From assembly GCA_028817755.1 (NCBI GenBank), contig JAPPPA010000057.1, positions 1 to 5,371 of the forward strand: a stretch of 5,371 nt of DNA, written 5' to 3'. The stretch comes from Gammaproteobacteria bacterium (GTDB lineage Bacteria > Pseudomonadota > Gammaproteobacteria > JAPPPA01). The notes beneath the pieces were generated by a model. The model was not told where the DNA came from, made no database searches, and worked only from the letters and a program-made list of their open reading frames with translations. This document shows positions 1-5,371 of this stretch, piece after piece; the first letter of the stretch is position 1; each line of letters starts with the position of its first letter. The translations under genes were made by a program, and so were the position numbers.

Positions 1-301
1 GGCGTTTAATAAGGCCATCCGTACTGCTGGCTTTTTGCCGAGAGCCGCCAAAGCCGTGGCTGTTCATGATGAGGGGGTAGGTTTGGCCGCCAGTAATTTC
101 AGTTGGCTCGAAGAAGCTGATGGCGATGGTTTCACCGTCTAGTTCAGATTCCAGCGTGGTATCGAAGGCTCTGCCGGCAACAGTTTCGCCTAAGGGCGGT
201 GCTTCGGTGACGCGTTCTATGAGCGGTTGCTGTGGTGACCCGCCACAGGCAATCAATAGCGTTGCCAATGCGGCAACACCCATTAGGTGTAAGTGATTCA
301 T
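1..301 (-). CDS. Predicted lipoprotein alpha/beta hydrolase (peptidase S15 / CocE-like), N-terminal part only
   Basis: Translating the minus strand from an ATG at 301 gives 100 residues with no stop before the left window edge, so the gene is partial at its 3' end. Residues 1-18 form a short signal peptide (MNHLHLMGVAALATLLIA) ending in a lipobox, Leu16-Ile17-Ala18-Cys19. Cys19 would be lipidated; Gly follows it rather than Asp, which suggests delivery to the outer membrane. A linker follows, then a segment at about 47-68 resembling the DGxxIAxxxFxP entry strand of S15/CocE-type hydrolases. Next comes YPLIMNSHGFGGSRQ at about 75-89, where His82-Gly83 and the glycines fit a strand-3/oxyanion-hole HGxGGS motif of alpha/beta hydrolases. 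The nucleophile and the rest of the triad lie off the window, so activity and substrate cannot be stated. The start is supported by a strong AGGAGGGG 5 nt upstream. It lies downstream of lpxL on the same strand, 103 bp away, with its own candidate promoter. Lipoprotein is confident; the exact hydrolase family is moderate. Confidence 0.75.
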   Translation of the reverse strand, partial: MNHLHLMGVAALATLLIACGGSPQQPLIERVTEAPPLGETVAGRAFDTTLESELDGETIAISFFEPTEITGGQTYPLIMNSHGFGGSRQKASSTDGLIKR

Positions 302-306
302 GTTGT

Positions 307-314
307 CCCCTCCT
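307..314 (-). promoter_or_regulatory. Strong Shine-Dalgarno for the lipoprotein hydrolase gene
   Basis: On the minus strand this reads AGGAGGGG, with 5 nt before the ATG at 301-299. It is the clearest ribosome binding site in the window and fixes the start of the downstream lipoprotein. Its first three bases, AGG, also form the end of a small hairpin (312-326), so access to it could depend on RNA folding. Confidence 0.8.
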
Positions 315-326
315 GCATGGTGCAGG
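312..326 (-). repeat. Small perfect inverted repeat (6-bp stem, 3-nt loop) overlapping a Shine-Dalgarno
   Basis: The bases CCTGCA (312-317) and TGCAGG (321-326) are perfect reverse complements separated by TGG. In the minus-strand transcript this would be a CCUGCA-CCA-UGCAGG hairpin whose 3' arm runs into the AGGAGGGG ribosome binding site. The flanking pair (311/327) does not extend the stem. No run of U follows, so it is not an intrinsic terminator. It could be an RNA structure that tunes translation or a small DNA dyad for a regulator; chance is also possible at this length. Confidence 0.5.
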
Positions 327-342
327 TTGTATTTATGTGTCT

Positions 343-371
343 ATTTTAACGAATTAACGTAGGTAGGTCGA
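343..371 (-). promoter_or_regulatory. Candidate sigma70-type promoter for the lipoprotein hydrolase gene
   Basis: On the minus strand, TCGACC (371-366, four of six matches to TTGACA) and TAAAAT (348-343, five of six to TATAAT) are separated by exactly 17 bp. The -10 lies about 40 bp upstream of the ATG at 301, giving a short leader that would contain the 312-326 hairpin and the Shine-Dalgarno. The local sequence is AT-rich compared with the flanking genes. This is pattern matching only; read-through from lpxL is also possible, because no terminator is visible after lpxL. Confidence 0.45.
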
Positions 372-404
372 AAAGGGACAAAAGAGCGTTAGTAAGGGTT
401 GGGC

Positions 405-1310
405 CTAGTATGGGTTTTTAAGACCCGGACGGTTTTTGTAGCGGCGGTGTAACCAGAAATATTGTTCTGGCGCGTCTTCTACGGCTTTTTCAATCAGTTG
501 ATTCATGCGTTCGGCATCGGCTACTTCGTCGCCGCTTGGGAAGTTGTCTAAGGCTTCGCCAAATTTAAGAACATACTTTTTGTTATCGGCACTGCGATGT
601 ACAAAGAACGGCACCACTTTGGCTTTACCGAGTTTGGCAAAGCGGCTGGTGGATGTATTGGTGAGTGCGGGTTCGCCCATAAATGGCACTACGGCGGTGT
701 ATTTGAAGGCTTTGCTTTGGTCGGCCGCGTACCAAACAGGGTAGCCTTCTTTCAGGCGTTTGATCATGCCGCGTACGTCGTCACGTGGAATAGCGTGTTT
801 GGCGACTTTGCCGCGGAATTTAGACCAGGCCCAGTTAAGCACCTCGTTTTCGCTAGGGCGGAACATGGCGGCAATGTCGTGCTCAAGCGCGAGTAAGCGG
901 CCGCTGAGTTCTAATGGTGTGAAGTGGGCGCTGAGCATAATCACGCCGCCTTCTGCTAAGGCCGCTTCTAAATGTTCTTTACCGCGGTATTCCACCAGTT
1001 TGCGGCAGCGCCATTCGGGTAACCACCAACACATTGCCATTTCTACAAAACCACGGCCGACAGCAATGAGGTGCTCACGCGCCAGTTGCTCTTGTTCTTC
1101 TGGGCTTAGATGCGGGAAGGCGATGCCGATATTTACCTCGGTGATTCGACGGCGCGATTTGAGGTTCCACGCGAGCTTGCCCAAGCCTTTACCAACCGCC
1201 ATTCGCGCTGCTTGAGGCAGTTGCACAATCGCCCATAACAAACCAAGCACAAACCAAACGCCCCAATGTTTGGGGTGAAGCAAGCGGTAGGAAAAACGCG
1301 GTCGGGTCAT
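405..1310 (-). CDS. lpxL: Lipid A biosynthesis lauroyl-type acyltransferase (LpxL/HtrB family)
   Basis: Inner-membrane enzyme that transfers an acyl chain from acyl-ACP onto the hydroxyacyl chain of the Kdo-bearing lipid A precursor, a late Raetz-pathway step. The product is 301 aa, close to the about 306 of E. coli LpxL. The N-terminus (MTRPRFSYRLLHPKHW) matches the family's F-S-x-x-LLHPxxW opening and leads into one hydrophobic anchor at about 16-32. The catalytic HxxxxE motif is HFTPLE, His129 and Glu134. Further family blocks are FRPSEN at 150-155, a VWYAADQ block at 192-198, VVPF at 207-210 and the C-terminal APEQYFWLHRRYKNRP at 280-295. I chose the ATG at 1310 because family similarity begins exactly there. 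An in-frame ATG at 1394 would add 28 unrelated residues and overlap hldE. The upstream Shine-Dalgarno is weak (GAGG about 12 nt away). It is transcribed divergently from hldE. Acyl-chain specificity, and LpxL versus the paralogue LpxP, cannot be settled by eye, but LpxL fits better than LpxM. Confidence 0.93.
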   Translation of the reverse strand: MTRPRFSYRLLHPKHWGVWFVLGLLWAIVQLPQAARMAVGKGLGKLAWNLKSRRRITEVNIGIAFPHLSPEEQEQLAREHLIAVGRGFVEMAMCWWLPEWRCRKLVEYRGKEHLEAALAEGGVIMLSAHFTPLELSGRLLALEHDIAAMFRPSENEVLNWAWSKFRGKVAKHAIPRDDVRGMIKRLKEGYPVWYAADQSKAFKYTAVVPFMGEPALTNTSTSRFAKLGKAKVVPFFVHRSADNKKYVLKFGEALDNFPSGDEVADAERMNQLIEKAVEDAPEQYFWLHRRYKNRPGLKNPY

Positions 1311-1340
1311 GTTTGTGTGTGGCCTCGGGTAATGACTGGC

Positions 1341-1349
1341 TGCTATTCT
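1341..1349 (+). promoter_or_regulatory. Candidate extended -10 promoter for hldE-waaA
   Basis: TGC followed by TATTCT (1344-1349) is an extended -10 (TGn plus four of six matches to TATAAT). No good -35 lies 16-18 bp upstream, which an extended -10 can tolerate. Initiation would fall near 1356, about 25 nt before the hldE ATG at 1381. It sits in the only non-coding gap upstream of hldE, so a promoter is expected here; the exact element is a guess from pattern. Confidence 0.4.
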
Positions 1350-1350
1350 A
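1345..1350 (-). promoter_or_regulatory. Candidate -10 element for lpxL, overlapping the hldE -10
   Basis: On the minus strand these bases read TAGAAT, five of six matches to TATAAT, about 35 bp upstream of the lpxL ATG at 1310. The -35 region at 17-bp spacing (CTTATT) is poor. The element shares five bases with the plus-strand TATTCT, so the two divergent genes may use one melted region. Confidence 0.35.
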
Positions 1351-1380
1351 CGTTCAACAGAGACCACAATAAGCAAAGAC

Positions 1381-2817
1381 ATGCCAAGTCGCACCTCTAT
1401 TCCTGATTATTCCTCCGCAAAAGTTCTGGTTTTGGGCGATGTGATGTTGGATCGCTACTGGAGCGGTTCTACTAGCCGAGTTTCGCCAGAGGCGCCGGTG
1501 CCAGTGGTGTTGCACGGCAAAGAGCGCGACTGCTTAGGTGGCGCGGGTAACGTGGCCGCCAATATTGCCGCCTTAGGCGGGCAAGTAGGTTTGATGGGCG
1601 CCGTGGGGGCGGACCGTGCGGCCGACGAGTTGGAAGCCTTTTTAGCCGAGCAAGGTGTGCATGCACACTTGCAACGTGTGGATGGTTATCCCACCACTGT
1701 GAAATTACGCGTGTTGAGCCGTAACCAGCAATTGGTGCGTATTGACTTTGAAGACACGCAAATGCCAGTGCCGCATGACGCGATGTTGGAAAGCTTTAAA
1801 CAGGTGCTGCCTGACTATAACTTGGTGGTGCTTTCAGACTACGCCAAAGGCGTACTAGCGAATCCGCAACCTTATATTGAGGCTGCGCGTGCCGCGGGCC
1901 TAACCGTGCTGGTTGACCCGAAAGGTAGTGACTTTGATAAATACCGCGGCGCGACATTACTAACGCCTAACCGCAGTGAATTTGAATTAGTAACCGGCCC
2001 AGCCGGTGGCGACGATGACATCGTTGAAAAAGCCCGCAAGCTGATGAGTGATTGTGGCCTAGACATGTTGCTAGTGACGCGTAGCGAAGAAGGCATGAGC
2101 CTTGTGCCGCCGAGCGAAAAACCGCTGCATATTCCTACCCACGCACAAGAAGTGTTTGATGTAACCGGCGCGGGTGACACCGTAATTGGCACCTTGGCAG
2201 CCGGTATGGCTGCGGGTGTAGCGGTAAAAGATGCGGTGCGTTTTGCGAATTTAGCTGCCAGTGTGGCGGTCGCGAAAATCGGCGCGGTGCAGGTAACACC
2301 TGCGCAGTTGCGCCGCGCGGCACACCAAACTTGGGGTAGCCCAAATGGTGTGGTCACCAAGCAAGAGTTGCTCGAAAAGATTGAAGACGCTCGCGCACAT
2401 GGTGAGCGTGTGGTGTTTACCAATGGCTGTTTTGACTTGTTGCATCCCGGCCATGTCGCGTACCTAGAACAAGCTAAAAGCTTGGGCGATCGGCTAGTGG
2501 TGGCGGTGAATACCAGCGATTCCGTCAGCCGCCTTAAAGGCCCAACACGTCCAATTAACGACACTACGCAACGTATGGCTGTATTGGCCGGTTTGGCGAG
2601 TGTGGATTGGGTGGTGCCGTTTGGCGAAGACACACCAGCCGAGCTGATTGCCGAAGTGTTACCCGATGTTTTGGTGAAAGGTGGTGACTACAAACCGGAT
2701 GAAATTGCTGGTGCCGACACCGTAACGGCGAATGGTGGTCAGGTAGAAGTGCTGCAATTCTTAGAAGGCTATTCCACCACCAGCATGGTGAAACGCATTC
2801 TTAGCGCGGGTGAGTAA
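1381..2817 (+). CDS. hldE: Bifunctional D-glycero-beta-D-manno-heptose-7-phosphate kinase / heptose-1-phosphate adenylyltransferase
   Basis: Cytoplasmic enzyme doing two steps of ADP-heptose synthesis for the LPS inner core: it phosphorylates heptose 7-phosphate at C1 and, after dephosphorylation by GmhB, transfers AMP to the heptose 1-phosphate. The product is 478 aa, against 477 for E. coli HldE. The kinase domain (about 1-320, ribokinase/PfkB family) shows LGDVMLDRYW at 18-27, GGAGNVAANIAALG at 53-66, KLRVLSRNQQLVRIDFE at 108-124, LVDPKGSDF at 177-185 and DVTGAGDT at 260-267 with the catalytic Asp266. The nucleotidyltransferase domain (about 340-478) shows FTNGCFDLLHPGH at 346-358, whose HxGH motif (355-358) binds the nucleotide, then RLKGPTRP at 384-391 and LVKGGDYKP at 431-439. 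All expected motifs are intact, and both domains are fused in one frame as in other gammaproteobacteria. The ATG at 1381 gives the family's usual N-terminal length, although no good Shine-Dalgarno precedes it. waaA follows after 6 bp, so they are probably one operon. The older name is rfaE. Confidence 0.97.
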   Translation: MPSRTSIPDYSSAKVLVLGDVMLDRYWSGSTSRVSPEAPVPVVLHGKERDCLGGAGNVAANIAALGGQVGLMGAVGADRAADELEAFLAEQGVHAHLQRVDGYPTTVKLRVLSRNQQLVRIDFEDTQMPVPHDAMLESFKQVLPDYNLVVLSDYAKGVLANPQPYIEAARAAGLTVLVDPKGSDFDKYRGATLLTPNRSEFELVTGPAGGDDDIVEKARKLMSDCGLDMLLVTRSEEGMSLVPPSEKPLHIPTHAQEVFDVTGAGDTVIGTLAAGMAAGVAVKDAVRFANLAASVAVAKIGAVQVTPAQLRRAAHQTWGSPNGVVTKQELLEKIEDARAHGERVVFTNGCFDLLHPGHVAYLEQAKSLGDRLVVAVNTSDSVSRLKGPTRPINDTTQRMAVLAGLASVDWVVPFGEDTPAELIAEVLPDVLVKGGDYKPDEIAGADTVTANGGQVEVLQFLEGYSTTSMVKRILSAGE

Positions 2818-2823
2818 CGAGCA

Positions 2824-4059
2824 GTGTTGCGCTATCGCCTAGTGCTGGCGTTGCTAAGTCCGGTTATTTGGACTTACTTATGGATGCGCGGCCGTAATGA
2901 ACCTGCTTACCGCCAGCGTTGGCGTGAGCGCTTGGGTTTTGTGTCAGTTACACCCGGCGCAGAGTTATGGATTCATGGTGCTTCGTTAGGCGAGTTGGTA
3001 GCGGCTAAGCCGCTGATTGATCATTACTTGGCTGGGGGGCAATCGTTACTTATTACGGCGTTCACGCCGGCAGGTTCTGAGTTTGTAAGCCGAACCTATG
3101 GCGACAAGGTGGCGCATTGTTATTTGCCGTTGGATTGGCCGGGCGCAGTGAGTCGGTTTTTAAACACGGCCAAACCGCAACGTTTGGTGGTGTTAGAAAC
3201 AGAGCTTTGGCCCAACCTGCTAAACGCTTGCAATCAACGCAAGATAGATGTGCGTTACGCCAGCGCGCGATTAACAGAAGGTTCGGTGAGCGGTTATCAG
3301 CGTTTCTTAAGCGTGAAGGCATTGCAGAAAGTATTGGCGCCAATTGCCGCCATTGCGGTGCAAACGGATGCGGATAAAGAGCGCTTTGTAGCGCTTGGTG
3401 CAAACCCTAACTCTGTGGTTGTTGCAGGTAATATTAAGTTCGATCTGTCTTTGCCTGAGGGTTTTGAAAGCAAGCTCGCCGCGGTGAAGGAAACGGTGGT
3501 GGGTCGAACCGTGTTACTTGCCGCCAGTACGCATGCAGGTGAAGAGCAGGCAAGTCTAGAAATCTATCAAGCTCTAAAGCCAGCCATGCCGTTGTTGTTG
3601 TTGGTAATCGCGCCGCGTCACAAAAATCGTTTTGATGAAGTGGCTAACGACCTTGCGGCGCAGACCAAATTGGCAAGGCGTTCTTTGGGTGAAAATGTAT
3701 CGCCGGAAACCGATGTGTACTTGGCCGACACCTTAGGCGAGTTAGTGCAGTTTTACGCCGTGGCGGATGTGGCCTTTGTGGCGGGCAGCTTGGCGAATAT
3801 TGGCGGCCACAATGTTTTAGAGCCTGCTTTGGTAAACACCGCAGTAGTAGTTGGCCCGCACTTGCATGAGCAACCGGTGGCGCAGGAGTTGGTGACGCAA
3901 GGCGCCGTGTTACAAGGGCAAGATCAAGAGCAGCTTCAGCAACATTGCCAAACGTTGTTGGAAAACGAGGCTGCTCGCGTAGCGTTAGCAGAGAAAGCCA
4001 GCGCGTTTTTAGAAGCTAACCGTGGCGCCTTGGCGCGCACGATTGCGTTGCTTAATTAA
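2824..4059 (+). CDS. waaA: 3-deoxy-D-manno-octulosonic acid (Kdo) transferase
   Basis: Membrane-associated GT30 glycosyltransferase that moves Kdo from CMP-Kdo onto the lipid A precursor, the first step of LPS core assembly and usually essential. The product is 411 aa, slightly shorter than E. coli's 425. The N-terminal hydrophobic stretch (about 5-20, LVLALLSPVIWTYLW) is the membrane anchor, followed by MRGRNEPAYRQRWRERLGF at 21-39, typical of the family. HGASLGE at 51-57 carries the presumed catalytic base Glu57 (E. coli Glu60). LETELWPNLL at 124-133, GNIKFDL at 202-208, ASTHAGEE at 234-241, APRHKNRF at 263-270 and GGHNVLEPA at 327-335 cover the CMP-Kdo and acceptor site blocks. The start is GTG at 2824. 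hldE's stop codon (2815-2817) is in the same frame, so the protein cannot begin earlier than 2818. The Shine-Dalgarno is weak (an ACGAG just upstream), which with the 6-bp gap suggests translation aided by ribosomes finishing hldE. The gene ends overlapping tolC by 4 bp. One or two Kdo residues may be added; the sequence does not say. The older name is kdtA. Confidence 0.96.
   Translation: MLRYRLVLALLSPVIWTYLWMRGRNEPAYRQRWRERLGFVSVTPGAELWIHGASLGELVAAKPLIDHYLAGGQSLLITAFTPAGSEFVSRTYGDKVAHCYLPLDWPGAVSRFLNTAKPQRLVVLETELWPNLLNACNQRKIDVRYASARLTEGSVSGYQRFLSVKALQKVLAPIAAIAVQTDADKERFVALGANPNSVVVAGNIKFDLSLPEGFESKLAAVKETVVGRTVLLAASTHAGEEQASLEIYQALKPAMPLLLLVIAPRHKNRFDEVANDLAAQTKLARRSLGENVSPETDVYLADTLGELVQFYAVADVAFVAGSLANIGGHNVLEPALVNTAVVVGPHLHEQPVAQELVTQGAVLQGQDQEQLQQHCQTLLENEAARVALAEKASAFLEANRGALARTIALLN
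4052..4059. other. Interlocked stop codons of convergent waaA and tolC
   Basis: The palindrome TTAATTAA holds the waaA stop TAA (4057-4059, plus) and the tolC stop TAA (4058-4056, minus). The two coding regions overlap by 4 bp (4056-4059). The palindrome extends to 10 bp, CTTAATTAAG (4051-4060), and then breaks. It is far too short and AT-rich to be a terminator stem, so no conventional intrinsic terminator lies between these genes. Confidence 0.9.
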
Positions 4060-5371
4060 GGCTGCTCGCCTACGTCAGAATAGTCGCTAAGCGAGTTTTC
4101 TAGCCAGCCATTTAATACCACCAAATGCTCCGGGCTCAGGCTGCCTTCGGCGCGGTATAAACGAATCAAGCTCAGTGCGTAGTCGTAACGTGATTTAGCG
4201 AAATCCCGCTGCGCACGGAATAAACCACTGCGCGCCGCCAATACATCCACGCTGGTACGTGTGCCTACGTCGTAACCGGCTTGCGTCGCTTCTAGCGCGG
4301 TTTTATTCGACTCAACTGCCTGGCCTAGGGCCTGTACACGGCGAATAGAGCTAGACATGGCGCGATAAGCCGCGCGGGTTTCGCGCTCTACAGTGCGGCG
4401 GGTTTGTTCGGTTTGCTGTTCAGCTTGGACTTTTTGATAGCTCGCTTGGCGCGCTCTGGAAGATGTTGTGCCACCACTAAAGAGCGGAATGTTGAGTTGT
4501 AGACCTATGGATGCCCCTTTCCGGTCGCTCCCAAAGGTGGGGGAGTCCAAGTTGTCTTGTCTGCCGTAGCCCGCTTCAGCTTGTAGGCTTGGTAGGTGTC
4601 CGGCTTTCAGTGCGCCCATCTGTTTGTTAGCAATAGCTGTTTGGAGCTTGGCCCTCGCTAGCTGTGGGTTGTTTTGCATCGCGCGATCTACCCAGTCTTG
4701 GTTACTACCCGCAGGAGCGCTCATTGGAATTTGTGCTTTTAGGTCTGGTAGCTCGTCAATGTGCTGGCCGGCAATTTCACGCATGATGTCTTTTGCGTTT
4801 TCCATTTCTTGCTCGGCAAGAATCAGTTGCGCATCGGCTAAGTCATAACTGGCTTGGGCTTCTTGTACATCGGTGACGGCAATTAAGCCAACCTCATAAC
4901 GTTTCTGTGCTTGTTCTAATTGGCTACTAATCGCTTCGCGTTCTGCTTGAGCTGTGACTAAATCTGTTTTTGCGGCTAGAAAAGCAAAATACGCTTCGGC
5001 CGCACGGGCAACTAGTTCTTGCTCAGCTAGGTAGCGATCTAGCTCTGCTTGTTTGCTTTGTAGTTTGCCAATGGCTAGGTTTGCGAACTGGTCAAACCGC
5101 AGAATGCTTTGGGTAATGCTGAGTTGGTAAGCTGTTTCCGTATAGTTATCTTCGGCCGTTCTAATGGTCTGCGTTTGGAAGTCGAAGCTGTCAACGCTGA
5201 CGTCGCGGTAGGTGCCTGAGGCGGTTATGTTCACTTGTGGTAGTAGCGCGCCGCGAGCTTGCTTCTCGTTTTCACTGGTTGCGTCAGCTGCCGCCAGCGC
5301 ACCTTGATAAGCTGGGTCGGTTTGGCGCGCTGAGTGGTAAACCTCTAGCAGGGCATTGGCCTGTACTTGGC
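4056..5371 (-). CDS. tolC: TolC-family outer-membrane channel protein, N-terminal end missing
   Basis: Trimeric outer-membrane beta-barrel with a long periplasmic alpha-helical tunnel, the exit duct for RND/MFS/ABC efflux pumps and type I secretion. The reading frame stays open to the right edge, giving 437 visible residues; the signal peptide and start lie beyond 5371. The visible part opens with LLEVYHSARQTDPAYQGA, matching the start of mature E. coli TolC, so only the signal region and a few residues are missing. A GTG at 5234 in the middle of PQVNITASGTY is internal valine, not the start. The family's two-fold internal repeat is visible: RYEVGLIAVTDVQEAQ (visible residues about 157-172) and AGYDVGTRTSVDVLAA (about 364-379). 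A strand/turn motif, LNIPLFSGG, lies at about 292-300. Long Gln/Glu/Ala-rich stretches fit the coiled-coil helices. The tail after LVVLNGWL is only about 16 residues, shorter than in E. coli, where that end is dispensable. One predicted periplasmic-gate aspartate is replaced by alanine. It is convergent with waaA, so it has a separate promoter off the window. The family is certain; orthology to TolC rather than a paralogue is likely. Confidence 0.93.
   Translation of the reverse strand, partial: QVQANALLEVYHSARQTDPAYQGALAAADATSENEKQARGALLPQVNITASGTYRDVSVDSFDFQTQTIRTAEDNYTETAYQLSITQSILRFDQFANLAIGKLQSKQAELDRYLAEQELVARAAEAYFAFLAAKTDLVTAQAEREAISSQLEQAQKRYEVGLIAVTDVQEAQASYDLADAQLILAEQEMENAKDIMREIAGQHIDELPDLKAQIPMSAPAGSNQDWVDRAMQNNPQLARAKLQTAIANKQMGALKAGHLPSLQAEAGYGRQDNLDSPTFGSDRKGASIGLQLNIPLFSGGTTSSRARQASYQKVQAEQQTEQTRRTVERETRAAYRAMSSSIRRVQALGQAVESNKTALEATQAGYDVGTRTSVDVLAARSGLFRAQRDFAKSRYDYALSLIRLYRAEGSLSPEHLVVLNGWLENSLSDYSDVGEQP

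Noticed and set aside
298..318. A six-residue leader peptide (MQEGTT) whose TGA overlaps the lipoprotein ATG
   Set aside because: The frame exists on the minus strand but has no ribosome binding site of its own and its start lies inside the hairpin; at this length it is probably chance.
302..404. Intrinsic terminator after lpxL
   Set aside because: No GC-rich stem followed by a T run is present on the minus strand; the only hairpin (312-326) is followed by the Shine-Dalgarno, not by uridines.
505..1215. Three overlapping plus-strand open frames opposite lpxL
   Set aside because: They have no domain, no ribosome binding site and overlap one another in different frames; they are antisense shadows of lpxL.
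1311..1394. A longer lpxL starting at the ATG at 1394, adding 28 residues
   Set aside because: The extra residues do not resemble the family, they would cover the whole divergent promoter gap and overlap hldE, and E. coli-like similarity starts exactly at the ATG at 1310.
1872..2633. A long open frame (253 codons) antisense to hldE
   Set aside because: It lies wholly inside a confidently identified gene, has low-complexity Ser/Ala/Thr/Pro-rich composition with no recognisable domain, and is what a GC-biased codon pattern produces on the opposite strand.
3062..3403. Open frames on both strands inside waaA
   Set aside because: All conserved WaaA motifs are in the main frame; the alternative frames give no recognisable protein.
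4040..4075. Bidirectional terminator between waaA and tolC
   Set aside because: The only symmetry is the 10-bp CTTAATTAAG palindrome with no loop and no stable GC stem, and it consists of coding and stop codons.
4056..5234. tolC beginning at the GTG at 5234
   Set aside because: The frame continues open upstream to the window edge and encodes the conserved N-terminal TolC helix, so this GTG is an internal valine codon.
1..5371. Mobile element, CRISPR array, tRNA/rRNA or defence/novel cassette
   Set aside because: I saw no transposase, integrase, terminal repeats, spaced direct repeats or RNA-gene signatures; almost all the sequence is accounted for by five envelope genes of uniform codon style.

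Overview
The window looks like a chromosomal housekeeping segment from a Gram-negative gammaproteobacterium of moderate GC content. It carries lipid A acylation (LpxL type), ADP-heptose synthesis (fused, bifunctional HldE), Kdo transfer (WaaA) and a TolC outer-membrane channel. The proteins resemble the E. coli versions over their whole length, but this gene order is not E. coli's. A marine or environmental lineage related to Cellvibrionales/Pseudomonadales is plausible; that placement is inference from gene content and order only.

Layout, left to right: (1) bases 1-301, minus strand: the 5' end of a predicted lipoprotein with an alpha/beta-hydrolase fold, cut off by the left edge. (2) 302-404: a short intergenic stretch with a candidate promoter, a strong Shine-Dalgarno and a small hairpin overlapping it, all serving the lipoprotein gene. 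(3) 405-1310, minus: an LpxL-type lipid A acyltransferase. (4) 1311-1380: a 70-bp divergent promoter region whose best -10 elements on the two strands overlap. (5) 1381-2817 and 2824-4059, plus: hldE followed 6 bp later by waaA, a tight two-gene unit. (6) 4056-5371, minus: a TolC-family gene convergent with waaA, overlapping it by 4 bp and running off the right edge, so its signal peptide and start are not visible.

The genes fit one theme, building the lipid A/inner-core part of lipopolysaccharide and equipping the outer membrane. WaaA adds Kdo to the lipid A precursor, LpxL then adds a secondary acyl chain to the Kdo-bearing precursor, and HldE makes the activated heptose used to extend the inner core. 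TolC is the outer-membrane exit duct for efflux and type I secretion. The divergent lpxL and hldE-waaA units could be co-regulated from the shared 70-bp region.

I found no mobile element, CRISPR array, RNA gene or unknown gene cassette, and nothing supports a previously undescribed system here. The observations worth a second look are small-scale: overlapping divergent -10 elements, a hairpin over a ribosome binding site, interlocked stop codons at a convergent junction, and a substitution at the predicted TolC periplasmic gate.
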